DNA of 64,000 nt from Acanthosepion esculentum (GCA_964036315.1 OZ038507.1:67170905-67234904), one strand, 5' to 3'; positions 20,668 to 32,309 are shown, numbered from the stretch's first letter. Notes: generated by a model not told the origin, from the sequence alone. Numbers and translations: made by a program.

Positions 20668-20990
20668 AGCAAGGCTTTTGATCAGTATGTTTTGAGGAGC
20701 ATTGAACCATCTCTTAATGCTGGTGTTCCCAAGTCCACCCTGACCCGGGTTGGTCGCACCTGTTAGGGTTCCAGCTAGGGGCAAATAGTTAACGCCCCAA
20801 AATTGTCAAAACATTAAGAATGTATAAAAATAGGTTTTAATACCAGCAATAATTTTTGGGGAAAATTTTTACCAGCAATAAATTTTTGAAAAAAAAATAT
20901 TGCCAGCAATAAAAATCTTGTCGGCATTAAATAACCCATTGAGGTTGATAAACCGTAAAACAAATCAAACCAAACCAAACCGATTTCCTA
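20668..20990 (-). repeat. Family A copy, inverted
   Basis: Minus strand: 'accgtaaaac' end inverted at 20,950-20,985, 'taaataacccattgaggttg', three 'ccagcaataa' units, 'gttaacgccccaaaattgtc', 'accctgacccgggttggtcg' and 'gctggtgttcccaagtccac'. The right boundary runs straight into the 30-bp minisatellite. Confidence 0.75.
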
Positions 20991-20991
20991 T

Positions 20992-21195
20992 TTGCCAACT
21001 GATAACAATTTTCAAAACTTCAAATGCAACGTTAATCGCTATCATCTGTCTTCCTGAAGTCCATTCCTTCGTTGTTCTTTGCCTGGATTCTCCTTACTGA
21101 AGTATTCTCATTCTCTTTTACTATGTGTAACACCTTTGCGTCCTAGCGGCATTATCGCCTTGCTTGGAGTGAAACGATAAAAAAAATAAAAAGGA
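20992..21195 (+). pseudogene. LINE-J 3' end
   Basis: Encodes SNATLIAIICLPEV in the position of the family FKxNVNRYLLS words and ends 'gcgtcctagcggcattatcg..ggagtgaaacgataaaa'. It directly follows the family A left end. Confidence 0.6.
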
Positions 21196-21399
21196 AATAA
21201 AAGCTCATATATACTAAGTAAATGAAAACTACAATTGGGCAAACTTTTCCTGTCTTTTCTTGAATTACTTTTTATTTTATTTTTTTTTCTTTTCGCCATT
21301 GTTGTCAAATTCCTATTAATGAAGCAACCATATTCCTTTTCTCTTCCATCTCCTATTTCTCTTTCTTTCTGGCGATATATCTATTAAACTCTTTCCCGG

Positions 21400-21412
21400 T
21401 CTTATTCCTCCC

Positions 21413-21479
<67 letters not shown>

Positions 21480-22200
21480 TCTCTCTCTGACACTGTTTTT
21501 GGTAACACGCCTTCTTTTCTGCTTTTCTTTCTTTTCTTCTTCCTTTCTTTTTTCTTCCTTCGGTCTTCCTTTTTCTTTCTTTTCATTCAATTTGTCTTAC
21601 TTATTTATTCTTTTTTTCTTTCCTTACTTCCTTCATTTTACTCTTTCTTTCTTCCTTTCTTTCTTTCACTTTTTGTCCGTTCATTCTTTCCTTCTCTCTT
21701 TTATCTTTATACCTTAACTTCATTCTTTTTTGCTAATGACGATTTTATAATTCTATCCATTCTTTCTTTCATTATTTCTTTCATTATTTCTTTCCTCCTT
21801 CCTTTTCTTCTTTCTTTCTTCCTTTTCTTCTTTCTTTCATTATTTCCTTCTTTCTTTTCTTCTTTCTTTCTTCATTTCCCTCTTCTTCTTTCTTTATTTC
21901 TTTCATTGTTTCCTTCTTCCTTTTCGTCTTTCTTTCATCGTTTCCTTCTTCCTTTTCTTTCTTCTTTTATTATTTCCTTCTTCCTTCCTTTTCTCCTTTC
22001 TTTTATTATTTTCTTCTTTCTTTTCGTCTTCTTTCATTATTTCCTTCTTCCTTCCTTTTCTTCCTTCTTTCTTCGAGTCTTCATTTATTTCTTATTTGTT
22101 CACCGATCATTCTTTTCCTAACTCTCTCTCTCTCTCTCTCTTTATCTCTCTCTCTCACTCTCTCTCTCTCTTTATCTCTCTCTCTCTCTCTCTCTTTCGT
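21400..22200. repeat. (CT)n and TTCC/TTTC polypyrimidine region
   Basis: (CT)n at 21,408-21,488 followed by about 700 bp of TTTC/TTCC/CTT repeats. Phe/Ser-rich frames here are repeat translations. Confidence 0.9.
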
Positions 22201-22575
22201 TTTTCCTTTTCATGTATGATTTCAGTTCTTACATGTTCTTGTTAATGGTCTTCAGCTTTATCATATCTCTTTCGTTTCTTCTTCATTCTTCTTCATTCAT
22301 TCATTCTTCTTCCTCCTCCTCCTCCTCCTCACTCTACCCAGTTTCGATTTCTGTTTGTCGCTTTTTCTTCTCATTAAGACTTAACTCTTCTTACACTGTC
22401 TCTTTCGTTTTTCTTTTTCTATTTTATCTTCCCCTCCCTCCCTTCATTCCTTTTTTTCCCGCTATTGTTTCAATGAATTACCCTTTCGTTCATTCTTATA
22501 GGATGTCTTTCTCTTTTTTCCTCGTTCTCTTTCCTTTTTCAAATCAAATTATCACTTTTTCTTTTTTTAAATTAA

Positions 22576-22647
22576 TGTTTTCTTTCTTCTTCTTCTTCTT
22601 CTTCTTCTTCTTCTTCTTCTTCTTCTTCTTCTTCTTCTTCTTCTTCT
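22576..22647. repeat. (TTC)n microsatellite
   Basis: About 24 TTC triplets within a wider pyrimidine-rich stretch (22,210-22,800). Confidence 0.95.
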
Positions 22648-22828
22648 ACACTTATCTCTCTCTCTTTTCTTTCTTCACATCCTTTCGCGTCTTTTTTATG
22701 TTTCTATCGCTCTCTTCATGGCATAACTGCCACTCTCCTATCACTCTTCTCTTTCTTTTCATTTTCTCCCTACCATCATTTCAATGATCTAATTTGTTTT
22801 ACTTTTCTTTTTACCCCAGCAATACATA

Positions 22829-22830
22829 TA

Positions 22831-22910
<80 letters not shown>
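22829..22910. repeat. (TATC)n-(TA)n compound microsatellite
   Basis: TATC tetranucleotides merging into a TA tract. Confidence 0.95.
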
Positions 22911-22911
<1 letters not shown>

Positions 22912-23048
22912 CATGATGAGATGCCACGTAGTATCTCATTTAATTTCTGAGGAAGGACCGAGGTGTTCTGAAATATTAAATATATATAAAAACACAGAAA
23001 TAAATACTTTCGTAAAAAAAACACCCAATTTTTTTTCAGTTATTTTAT

Positions 23049-23050
<2 letters not shown>

Positions 23051-23124
<74 letters not shown>
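23051..23124. repeat. (TA)n microsatellite
   Basis: TA tract followed by a short GA-rich run. Confidence 0.95.
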
Positions 23125-23131
<7 letters not shown>

Positions 23132-23273
23132 GGAGAGAGAGAGAGAAAGAGAGACAGCGATGGGTATGATAAAAAAACTTAGTATACGCACATATACAGG
23201 GTGTCCCAAAATAATGTATAAACTCTTTAAATATTAATAGTTAATAATACATTACCGTGATGTGACAATTTAT

Positions 23274-23545
23274 ATGGATGAAAATATGCAAAACAGATGG
23301 ATTGGAAGAAGGGGGACAGTTGAACACCCACGTAGATCACCAGATTTGACACCCTTGGATTTCTTTTTGTGGGGGTTTCTAAAAGACAAAAGTTTACAGC
23401 AGGAAACCTGAAACAATTGCTGAAATGAGAGTAGCAATTGAAGAAGAATTTGCTCAAATACCAGAGGAAATGATGCTGGACGTTTATAGGTCTATTTCTT
23501 CAAGATATGAAAAGTGTATTGAACAGAACGGCAACCAGTTTGAGA
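23274..23545 (+). pseudogene. Transposase C-terminus of the IS630/mariner-type element
   Basis: Reads MDENMQNRWIGRRGTVEHPR, RSPDLTPLDFFLWGFLKDK, then after a one-base frameshift KVYSRKPETIAEMRVAIEEE, FAQIPEEMMLDVYRSISSRY and EKCIEQNGNQFEN. The SPDLTPLDFFLWG block holds the third catalytic acidic residue of the DDE/D triad. The IPEEM..CIEQNGNQFE ending is the usual C-terminus in DUF4817-linked transposases. The N-terminus and first two catalytic residues are deleted, so the copy cannot transpose itself. Confidence 0.85.
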
Positions 23546-23601
23546 ACTCATCATTATATGAACATTTTGCGATTGCCCCCAGTAGCTTTTATCTTATTTA
23601 A

Positions 23602-23872
23602 ACCCAGAACACTAACCATGGGTATATAGTACCCAGCGCAAATTTTCATTTTTTTAATTACAATTTTTCAGTACCTGATTTTCTTACCGAAATAATATAT
23701 TTTTCAGTTCCTATTAATGTTAACTCAAAGTACAAAGTTTCAAGTGCCTGCATGTCAAATATTTCAAATAAAGATTTATATTTAATATTTTTTTTTGATA
23801 TTTTCAAAATTGGGTATGATATACCCATGGTTAGTAGTGGTGTAACCTCAATTGATGGTTAGTATTCTAGGG
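23602..23872. mobile_element. piggyBac-like MITE nested in the mariner-type element
   Basis: Bounded by TTAA at 23,598-23,601 and 23,873-23,876. The left end ACCCAGAACACTAACCATGG and the right end, read inverted as CCCTAGAATACTAACCATC, form the terminal repeat. The word ACTAACCATGGGTATAT also appears in inverted orientation subterminally at the right end. TTAA targets with CCC..GAA ends are diagnostic of the piggyBac superfamily. No coding sequence; 271 bp. Confidence 0.88.
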
Positions 23873-24109
23873 TTAAGTTAATTTTCTATAGTTTTTCTTT
23901 ATTTTACTCTCAAATTCTTTAAATGTGCATTCTATCTTTTGTATTAATCTTATTTACAAGTCAAAATACATAAATTGAATAAGTTATAACGATTCAAAGA
24001 GTGTATACATTATTTTGGAACACCCTGTATTTGCACGTACATATATTTCTCTTAGGTGTTATAAAAACAGTAATCAATGTTGTATAACAGAGCTATTAAG
24101 TATATATTA

Positions 24110-24832
24110 GGGAACTAGCAGCATGACCCGGCGTTGCCCGGGCTTGATTCAAAAATCGTACGACTCATACAGCAATCGCTATCACTTGACTTAAAATATT
24201 TTTGCCCTTCCTTGCCTTTAAAGGAGTGCCCTTTGCCGTGCTGATGTTGCTACATGCCTTACTTCTTGCCTATCTCACACTGCGAATTTTTTCTAAGCTC
24301 TATACTAAACATTAAATCTGTTATGAAAAAAAGAACTAAACAAAATGAACACAAAACAATCAGCTTTAAAAAAGGACTCGTAACTGGAAAAACCGAATGA
24401 AAAAAGAATGTTAACAACAAATATTTTTTCACGCCCAACTCAGTTCTGCGGAATCAGAATCAACGTTGAGTATAAGCAAGCGAATGAGCCAATTGGAGTA
24501 AAGTGCCATGCAGATTTAAAATTTTCCCACTTGTGACGAATGCTGCTATCGATTTTTTTGCATGCTAGCATGCTAGTTAACATTCGTGTCAGTCAGCTTT
24601 TGGCTCTCACGCTGGCCAATAGAATCTTCCTGCCTATTCCTGGCAGACAGCTATAGGCTCTCACTCTGGCCAGTAGAAAATGGCCGCAATCTACATGAAC
24701 ACTGCCGTAGAAGCATGAAAAAATCGATTATTTCCACTATCGATGGGAGGTGATAAATGCAAAGTCGGTCTTGGCCTTTTCGCTAACTTGGAGCATGTGC
24801 ATGTAAAATTTGGTTCAAATCCGTCGAAAATT

Positions 24833-24886
<54 letters not shown>

Positions 24887-24940
24887 TCACACTCACACTC
24901 ACACTCACACACATCCTGCCTTTTATAGATAGAGATACAC
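24110..24940 (+). repeat. Family F dispersed repeat
   Basis: Starts 'gggaactagcagcatgaccc'+'ggcgttgcccgggcttg', continues through two copies of 'tggctctcac.ctggccaata' (24,600 and 24,655) and ends 'ccttttatagatagagat'. The right part matches 12,345-12,475. A (CA)n tract at 24,833-24,883 interrupts it. It resembles the non-coding part of a widespread invertebrate retroelement, but I cannot name the class. Confidence 0.6.
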
Positions 24941-25197
24941 ATAATCCTACGCCGATAGTAAGACTTGGAGTTCCATGCAAACCCGCAATCTTCACGTGCG
25001 AAAATGCTCACTGGCCGTTAAGAATTATGAAATTCGCGTCCTCCTAGTGTTGATTTAATATTGTGTGTTAAGATTTGTTTATTTTATTATTCTTACCTCA
25101 TAATAATATTCAAATTTAGAGGAGGGAAGAACATTAACACAGATTCTGGTCCTTAACGTAGATTTTTGCTAACTACTTTTTGGTAATTTTTCTTCGG

Positions 25198-25332
25198 CAG
25201 ATGGCACACAAATCACGAACTCAGGCTGTTTCATGCTAGACGCAATCGTCAGGCCCAGAGTGTTGTGAAAACTCTATTTCTTATATTGAGCACTTTAGCC
25301 CATAAAGATAGCACACCTTAAGAGTATATTTC

Positions 25333-25337
<5 letters not shown>
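25198..25337. mobile_element. Family J copy
   Basis: Minus strand 25,256-25,216 reads CCUGACGAUUGCGUCUAGCA, then UGAAACAGCC, with the hammerhead-like core CUGACGA and GAAA but without a clear GUC. The plus half 'ttgagcactttagcccataa' to 'tttcttcata' leads into (TA)n at 25,338-25,391. Confidence 0.5.

Positions 25338-25391
<54 letters not shown>
25338..25391. repeat. (TA)n tail of family J
   Basis: TA tract directly after 'tttcttca', as at 6,737. Confidence 0.95.
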
Positions 25392-25394
<3 letters not shown>

Positions 25395-25998
25395 GATGAG
25401 TATGTGCAATTTTAGATGAGAGTGTGGTGAAAAGTCCCAGTTCAACCAAGAAAACCGTCTAAAAATAATTTCTGATGAGTTAGATTTTGGGAAGCCGGCC
25501 AGGCTGAGAACTTTTCATAATCCGTGTGTGTATGTGTCTGTGTGTTTGCGTGTGTGTGCCTGTGTGCGCGCGTATTGCAATTCACAGGGACCTTTCGATA
25601 CAAGACTTGTGAATTTTATTATTGCAGTCTTTAAATTTGAATTAATTATTTACAATTTATTTGAATTAATTATTTACAATTTATATCAGTCAAATTCTTA
25701 ATTTCGAAAGACGAAAAGAGTGAAAAAAAAACTTATTTTTAAATAATTTTAAACAAATGTGAATTTACGTAAACACGCTATGTATCAAGGGGGATAACTC
25801 CTTTTTTGCGTAAAAATCGTCGGTTGTTGTAATAAAGATAAATAGTGCTTATTAAAATACACTATTTAAGTAATATCTAATAGAATAAACTTAGCACACA
25901 TAATGTTAACGTAATTATAGCTTAAGACTCAATGTCTTATGCATCTGGAACCTAACTTTAAAGCTGAAATTACATATGGTTACGTCATAAATTAGTCA
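25392..25998. other. Unassigned AT-rich DNA
   Basis: Contains a 26-bp tandem ('gaattaattatttacaattt' twice, about 25,630-25,685) and a short TG-rich patch. No gene seen. Confidence 0.4.
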
Positions 25999-26530
25999 AC
26001 ATTATTTACATTATTCGGACTATTAATAACCTCATCTTTGTCGCCATATTTATTACAACGTTTCGGCCGTTGTACGCTCCGGCCTTCTTCGGGTGGTTGG
26101 AATGTCGAACTGAACCCTTTATTTCGCTCACTGGGGTAGACTGTTCTAGTTCCACGTGCCATGTTTGTTTTTCCTCAAGGACACATAGATAAAGGCGTTG
26201 GTTAGTTCCAGTGACAGAACCCAAGTAAGTTTGAGTTCAATACCCGGTTAAGGCGGTAGAGAACTTTCAGAGGGAAATTATCAGGAGATAACTGATAACT
26301 GACATCCATAAAAAAAAACAAAAAACAAAAAAAAACATGGCGCGTGGAACTAGAAGAGTCTAACCCAGTGAGCGAAATAAAGGGTTCAGTTCGACATTCC
26401 AACCACGAGAAGAACACCGGAGCGTACAACGGCCGAAACGTTGTAATAAATATGGCGACTAAGATGAGGACAATAGTCCGAATAATATAAATAATGTACA
26501 TAATACCTCATCTCAGAAATATAGACAGAT
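25999..26530. mobile_element. SINE-B foldback pair
   Basis: A minus-oriented tail (25,999-26,165) with 'gtttcggccgttgtacgctc' faces a plus-oriented SINE-B (26,185-26,530). The latter has box A 'gataaaggcgttggttagtt', box B 'gagttcaatacccgg', body, and 'gcgtacaacggccgaaacgt'. The shared 150-bp ends are inverted repeats. Confidence 0.8.
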
Positions 26531-26777
26531 ACTAAATCAATCAAATATGATCTATAATAATAATCTATAACTTAGTACGCATTCGCGACTGAATTCAAGG
26601 TCTACTTCACTCGGTATACCTTTAGCTCTGTTACCATAGCACCGCCCGATATTTTTTTTATCAGGACTCTTATTAATTTGGCTCTCGTTGCATCTCCCTT
26701 TTCCTACATCTATGATTTTCATACTTACCGCAACCTTTCTCAAAACTAAGCAATCTCATTTTTTCTAATTTGTAAAA

Positions 26778-27248
26778 TACCGTAATTCCCCATGTATAAC
26801 GCGCACCCCTAAAATTGTGCTGAAAGGGTGGGAAAATACACATAATAAGCACCCCTTATTCTGTAATCAAACCCTATAAATTCGATCTCTCCAATTTCAT
26901 TACTGCCAGCGTTTCCAATTCTTACTAAAAATAAATAAAAGGTTTTAAACATAGAATAACATTATTCTAATTTAATTCTATGATAATTCTTATTTTATTT
27001 TACATTTGTAAGTATTGTTAGGTACATATGATTATATTTGACATCCTTATGGGGTCGCAATCGCCAAATGTTAGCGTCAAATTGTCGTATGTTTGTGGTG
27101 AGTAGTCATTTCGTAATTGAAATCGACCTGTGAAACGGCAATTTTTTAAAGATTTTTTGTAGCTGTGCATAATACGCACCCCTGATTTTTTTCCTTATTA
27201 GTTTTTTTAGAAAAAATTGCGTATTATATATGGGGAATTGCGGTAATT
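26778..27248. mobile_element. MITE-D, full copy
   Basis: Left end 'taccgtaattccccatgtat' and right end 'gtattatatatggggaattg'+'cggtaa' are inverted repeats of about 30 bp including CGC at the inner edge. The body carries 'cttatggggtcgcaatcgcc' and 'tgtgcataatacgcacccct'. Non-coding. Superfamily not determined. Confidence 0.8.
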
Positions 27249-27264
27249 TAAATATCTGAAGGTG

Positions 27265-27725
27265 AATATTTCATTTTATATATATATTTTATGAAAGTGT
27301 GGGAAAAAGCTTCTACTCACGCATAATATGCACCTCTTGTTTGATAATCAAACCCTACAAACTGTATCTCTCTCTCTCTAATTTCATTACGGCCAGCGTT
27401 TCCTACTCTTATTAAAAAAATGGTTTTAAACATAGAATAATATTATTCTAATTTAATTCTATGATAATTCTTATTTTATTTTACATTTGTAAGTATTTTT
27501 AAGTACATATGATTATATTTGACATCCTTATGGGGTCGCAATCGCCGAATGTTTGTGTCAAATTGTCGTATGTTTGTGGTGAGTAGCCATTTCGCAACTA
27601 AAATCGACCTATGAAACGGCAATTTTTTAAAGATTTTTGTAGCTGTGCATAATAGACACCCCGATTTTGCTTATTATTTTTTTTAGAAAAAAAATGCGTA
27701 TTATACATGAGGAGTTAAGGTATTT
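27265..27725. mobile_element. MITE-D, second copy, left end degenerate
   Basis: Same body ('cttatggggtcgcaatcgcc', 'gaaacggcaattttttaaag') and right end 'gcgtattatacatgaggagt', in tandem with the previous copy. Confidence 0.75.
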
Positions 27726-27729
27726 TATG

Positions 27730-28790
27730 CTTTTCTTAACCCCTTCCCTTTTCTTTCCGTTCTACCGCTTATACACTTTCTGCCGTTCTAAAATGTACAT
27801 ATTTTGTTCTCATTTTTCTTCTTCATTTCTTTCATTCTTTTCTTTCCTTTACGTTTTTTCAATCGATCTTCTCGCCACACAATCGTTTCATCACTTCCCA
27901 TCCCTGTTAAATCTTAACCTCCTTGGCCTCATTTTTCTTCATCACTTCTTTCATTCCTTTTTTTCCTTTACCTCGTTTCATTCAGTCTTCCCGCCACTCT
28001 ATCGTTTTCTCACTTCCTACCCATCTCAAAGTGACATATTCTGTTCTCATTTCTTCAATCCTTTTTCATTCAATCTTCTCGCCACTTCATCGTTTCCTCA
28101 CTTACCGCCCTTGTTTAATCTAAACCTCCTGGCCTTATTTTTCTTCACTTCTTTCATTTCCTTTTTTTTTTTGCCTTTACCTCGTTTCATTCAAGCTTCC
28201 CTTCACACTACTATTTTCTCACTTCTACCCTTCTCAAAGTGACATATTCTGTTCTCATTTTTCTTCTTCATTTCTTTCATTCATTTCTTCCCTTCACCTT
28301 ATTTCATTCACTCTTCCTACCACACTATCGTTTCCTCACTTTCTGCACTTCTCAAAGTGACATATTCTGTTCTCATTTTTCTTCTTCATTTCTTTCATTC
28401 CTTTCTTTCCTTCGCCTTATTTCATTCAATCTTCCTACCACACTATCGTTTCCTCACTTTCAGCACTTCTCAAAGTGACATATTCTGTTCTCATTTTTCT
28501 TCTTCATTTCTTTCTTTCTTTTACCTTTTTTCATTCAATTTTCCTCCCACTCTATCGTTTCCTCACTTCCCTCCCTTTTTAAATCTAAACCTTCTGGTCT
28601 CATTTTTCTTCTTCACTTCTTTTATTCTTTTCTTTCCGTTTACTTTTTTCATTCAATTTTCCCGCGACTCTATCGTTTTCCCCCTTCCCGAACTCCTCAA
28701 ACCTACACATCTGCCTTCTCTTTTTCCTTCCCTCAGTTCTATCTTTCTTTCTTTTTTTCCTTTCCCCCCTTTCCCTCCTTCCCGTCTTTC
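27730..28790. repeat. Pyrimidine-rich tandem array, ~118-bp unit
   Basis: 'tctcaaagtgacatattctg' starts at about 28,023, 28,231, 28,349 and 28,468 (the last two spacings are 118 bp). Each is followed by 'ttctcatttttcttcttcat' and 'cactatcgtttcctcac'. More diverged units extend both ways. The Phe/Leu/Ser-rich open frames (for example 27,667-28,242 and 28,357-28,818) are array translations. Confidence 0.85.
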
Positions 28791-28799
28791 CACCAAATG

Positions 28800-29480
28800 G
28801 CAACTGCTAGAGATTTAACTTCTCTTCCTATTGTTGTTCACGATGTCAATAAATTATCTCAGTGGATTTTCTTTCACAAAAGGAAACACGCCTATCAGCA
28901 GTTCGTATCTATTTTATCAAGCTGTCAGATTCGCTTCTTTTAAATCAGTTCTCCAATTATCAACATTACCGAGTCGTTATTTTTTTAATCCATTTATTAT
29001 CGGGAATATTATAATGATATTAACTCGTCTTCGTAGAGGATTTGTAAGTTGCCCGTTAACATAATTAAAACAACCTTTATTGTTGAATTTTATGTATTAT
29101 TATTACTGTTATCAAAGCGAACTCTATCTCGCCTTATATCAGCCTGTTCTAAAAAAAAAGAGAAAGCGACAACAAGTGTCTTTATTATTCTGGTATTAGT
29201 GCTGTCTTTTGTGAAAGAAAAATAACTTTAATTCACTTATTTCTAAACTTTTCACTCTTTTTTTCCGCGGGATTTCCTCTGGAGCTAATGGTTTAAACTA
29301 AAGACTGACTGATTTTATGGATGATCGTTCCGTTTAGTATTATTATATTTCGAGTTCTACTAAGTTCACGCTACCTACCAAGCCTGCGTTAAGACTTAAG
29401 GCAGGCAGTGCTGTGTTGTTATGCTTACATTTCTTGATTTGTTTTTTTGTTTTTTGTTTTTTAACTTCCATAACATCACT
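28800..29480. other. Unassigned AT-rich DNA
   Basis: No domain, RNA or recurrent repeat seen. Frames are short. Confidence 0.4.
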
Positions 29481-29484
29481 GGCG

Positions 29485-29895
29485 GTACATGGACAAAGTT
29501 CTTCGTAGTGTGTGAGTTGTACTGATCAAGATATTTTTTTGTATTTCTCTTAAGCTGAGATTTCCATTAATTATTTTCACTGTGTTGTTGTATTCCTTTT
29601 TTATCGTTCCAAGCGCACCTACAATGTCTGGTACTATACCTCTTTATAATTTCCACATTTTTTTTTCTATTTCAATTTCCAGCTCTATATACTTCGATAG
29701 TTTTTCAGATTCATTGCTTATAGTCCGCTGGGCAAACCATATCAGTTATTAAGCAAGTTTATTTTAATATTTTTTTTATCGGTTTTTGACAATTACGTTC
29801 GGTATATTTACTTCATTTTTTTGTCTGTAAAGATGGGGTAATCCCATAAAATTGTTATATCTTCTATTCCTGTAACCGGCGCTGCGTGATGTTCC
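29485..29895 (-). pseudogene. LINE-V C-terminal remnant, degenerate copy
   Basis: Minus strand, across several stops and frameshifts: FYGITPSLQTKK, then DMVCPADYKQ, KTIEVY, and (shifted) the GALGTI region near 29,610-29,625. The order matches the LINE-V C-terminus (WDYPI.TDK, IDMAVPAD, EKLSKY, VVVGALG). Identification rests on this word order and on the better copy next to it. Confidence 0.5.
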
Positions 29896-30103
29896 TACCA
29901 ATGTTATTATTATTATTATTTTTTTTTTCTTTGATATCTGGCGTTTACACATTTCTTTCCGGGTCCCGCCCAGGGACCTAAGGTTAGAAATGGCATCATG
30001 ACATTTTCCACTGTAAAAAAAAAAAAAAAATAATATTAATTACTCAAAGAGATACAAAAAATTGTTCTGACAAGTACAGCCCACACTTTACGAAGTGCTT
30101 TAT

Positions 30104-30403
30104 CTATCTCTTTGAGGCATGGACTTCAACCAGTCTACTGGAATCTTTTCCAACCAGTCCAAGGGCTCCAACTACAACAGGGATTGTTGATGTTGTTCCC
30201 ATGTGCCACATTTTTGAGATTTCTATTTCAACTGTATTTTGACAGTTTTCGAATATCTTCAAAGATACATTGCAGTCTGCAGGGACTGCCATATCAATAA
30301 AGGGGGACTTCATGGAGATTAATAATAAGCGTTGATAGGGTTTGTGCAATGGTTTTATAGTTTGATGACAGATAAAAGAGCTAAAAATTGGGCACCATGT
30401 CAT
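30104..30403 (-). pseudogene. LINE-V C-terminal domain
   Basis: Open frame with SPFIDMAVPADCNVSLKIFE, then NCQNTVEIEISKMWHMGTTS and TIPVVVGALGLVGKDSSRLV. This block (DMAVPAD..N..LKI..K..D..IEI..MW....IPVVVGALG) ends a large group of non-LTR reverse transcriptase polyproteins in molluscs and cnidarians. The RT palm is missing. The sequence below 30,100 ('aaatggcatcatgacatttt') matches the inverse of 53,930-53,945, so both copies share a 3' UTR. Confidence 0.8.
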
Positions 30404-30518
30404 ATCCTGGGTATCTCCATTTTTGTCATTTCGTTAGAGCTTGCCTAACCTTCGATTTCAACTTTTGAATCTGCACTACGTAAACATCGGTATGTCAGGA
30501 TTTGTCTAAATTAACCTG

Positions 30519-30520
<2 letters not shown>

Positions 30521-30580
<60 letters not shown>

Positions 30581-30731
30581 GTTTTTATTATTATTATTAT
30601 TATTAATTTTATTATTATTATTAATTTTATTATTATTATTACTATTTTTATTATTATTATTATTGTTATTATTATTTTTATTACTATTTTTATTATTATT
30701 ATTATTATTATTGTTCTTATTTTTATTATTA

Positions 30732-30769
<38 letters not shown>

Positions 30770-30784
30770 TTTATTATTATTATT
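30521..30784. repeat. (TTA)n microsatellite, about 260 bp
   Basis: TTA/TTTTA triplets. Encodes poly-Asn or poly-Leu frames only. Confidence 0.95.
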
Positions 30785-31189
30785 GATAACCGTAGTGATT
30801 TCTTGTGGTTGGCAGAATACTTTGATATATTTTACGAAGTCAACTCCTGAGTCATTCAATATTGAAATACGTTTTTTGTTTATACATTAGTCTATAAATC
30901 GACACTAGTTGAATGCATACTTGAGTATGGTTTCACATTAGTCAAGATTATACTAGTGTTTATAACTAAACATTGTTAGGCTTTATACTCGAGTATATAA
31001 GCAGATATTGGTCGTGGTTTGTGCTTTAGTCGATATGTAAAAATCTGTTGAATATGTACTTTAATCTAGTATTAAATATGGGTTCAGTTTATACTTTTAA
31101 TAGAAGACGGAAAGGTACATTAGAATAGCAAAAGATGCCTTCATAAAGCCGAGCAAATTATTAAGAAACGGGAAAATTTTGTTAAAAAC

Positions 31190-31395
31190 AAAGAATACTA
31201 CTGAACTGTTACGTAATATGAGTCCTTCAACATGGCAATGACTGCAGGGCAATCTCCTCACAGATGAAGCAGAGACTTGACAGAAAAGAAACAAAGAAAA
31301 AAGAATTGAACTGCTGCGTAATATCAGTCCTCCTATATGGCAGTGAATACAGGAGAATCTCCTCACAGATGAAGAAGCGACAATGTTTCGGCCGT
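31190..31395 (+). pseudogene. LINE-R C-terminal fragment
   Basis: Reads KKKELNCCVISVLLYGSEYR, then RISSQMKKR. This matches CYVISVLLYGSECWTISSQMKKR of LINE-R; an earlier partial repeat of the same words lies at about 31,185-31,260. A SINE-B piece starts at 31,383. Confidence 0.75.
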
Positions 31396-31764
31396 TTTAC
31401 GCTCCGGCCTTCTTCAGGTGTTTGGAATGCCGAAATGTGCCACAGTGGATAAAGGAGTTAGTTACATCCAGTGACAGGGCCCAAAGATTGTCAGTTCAAT
31501 ACCTGGTTAAGGCAGTGGAGAACTTGGAGAGGGAAATTGAAAGGAGATAACTGATAACTGACATCCATTAAACATGGCATATGGAACTAGAACAGTCTAC
31601 CCCAGAAATAAAGAGTTCAGTTCGACATTCCGACCACCTGAAGAAGGCCGGAGCGTACAACGGCCGAAACGATCTAATAAATATGGCGACAAAGATGAGG
31701 ACAATAGTCCGAATAATGTAAATAGAGTACATAATACCTCATCTCAGATATATAGACAGATACT

Positions 31765-31770
<6 letters not shown>
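31383..31770 (+). mobile_element. SINE-B, full plus copy with short inverted tail in front
   Basis: An inverted 40-bp tail piece (31,383-31,425) precedes a complete plus copy. It has box A 'gccacagtggataaaggagt', box B 'cagttcaatacctgg', body 'aactgataactgacatccat', hammerhead-like 'cctgaagaaggccggagcgt'..'cggccgaaacg', the 'gacaatagtccgaataatgt' tail and 'atagacagatactgac', and ends in (TA)n. Confidence 0.85.
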
Positions 31771-31825
<55 letters not shown>

Positions 31826-31915
31826 CTAGATAGCTAGATAGATAGATAGATAGATGTAAACATACTGGAATGCGAATTGTCATATATGAATTATATAGAA
31901 AAGAATAAGTAATGC

Positions 31916-31990
<75 letters not shown>

Positions 31991-32035
31991 GATAGATATG
32001 AACAGACTAATGAATTAAGAGATATGAACAGACTG

Positions 32036-32068
<33 letters not shown>

Positions 32069-32134
32069 CATACATACATACATACATACATAGAGATATG
32101 GACAGACTAACATAGATATCAAAATACTGGAATG

Positions 32135-32190
<56 letters not shown>
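31768..32190. repeat. Microsatellite cluster: TA, GATA, TA, GATA/CATA, TA
   Basis: (TA)n 31,768-31,825; (GATA)n to 31,853; (TA)n 31,918-31,987; (GATA)n/(CATA)n 32,038-32,090; (TA)n and (GATA)n to 32,200. Confidence 0.9.
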
Positions 32191-32201
<11 letters not shown>

Positions 32202-32309
32202 ATAAAATTTCATGATCTTTGCAGTGAATCCAATGTTTTTACCTTTACTGATGATGCAGATTTTTCTCCCGCAGTAGGTTGCCATTTCTTTCTGCGGTAG
32301 ACTAGTTGC

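Larger units (their letters stand above)
23197..24027. mobile_element. IS630/mariner-type DNA transposon remnant with TA target
   Basis: Left end CAGGGTGTCCCAAAATAATG and right end 'cattattttggaacaccctg' form a ~25-bp inverted repeat (TGTATA continues it), flanked by TA at 23,195-23,196 and 24,028-24,029. The body keeps the C-terminal part of a transposase and contains a second, nested element at 23,602-23,872. Confidence 0.88.

Noticed and set aside
19821..20672. 283-aa VYRPTQDADA repeat protein
   Set aside because: Arises because the minisatellite unit is 30 bp. No conserved flanking exon or start context, and unit variants change the protein freely.
22212..22787. 191-aa Phe/Ser-rich frame with apparent membrane segments
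   Set aside because: Pyrimidine-rich low-complexity DNA including (TTC)n.
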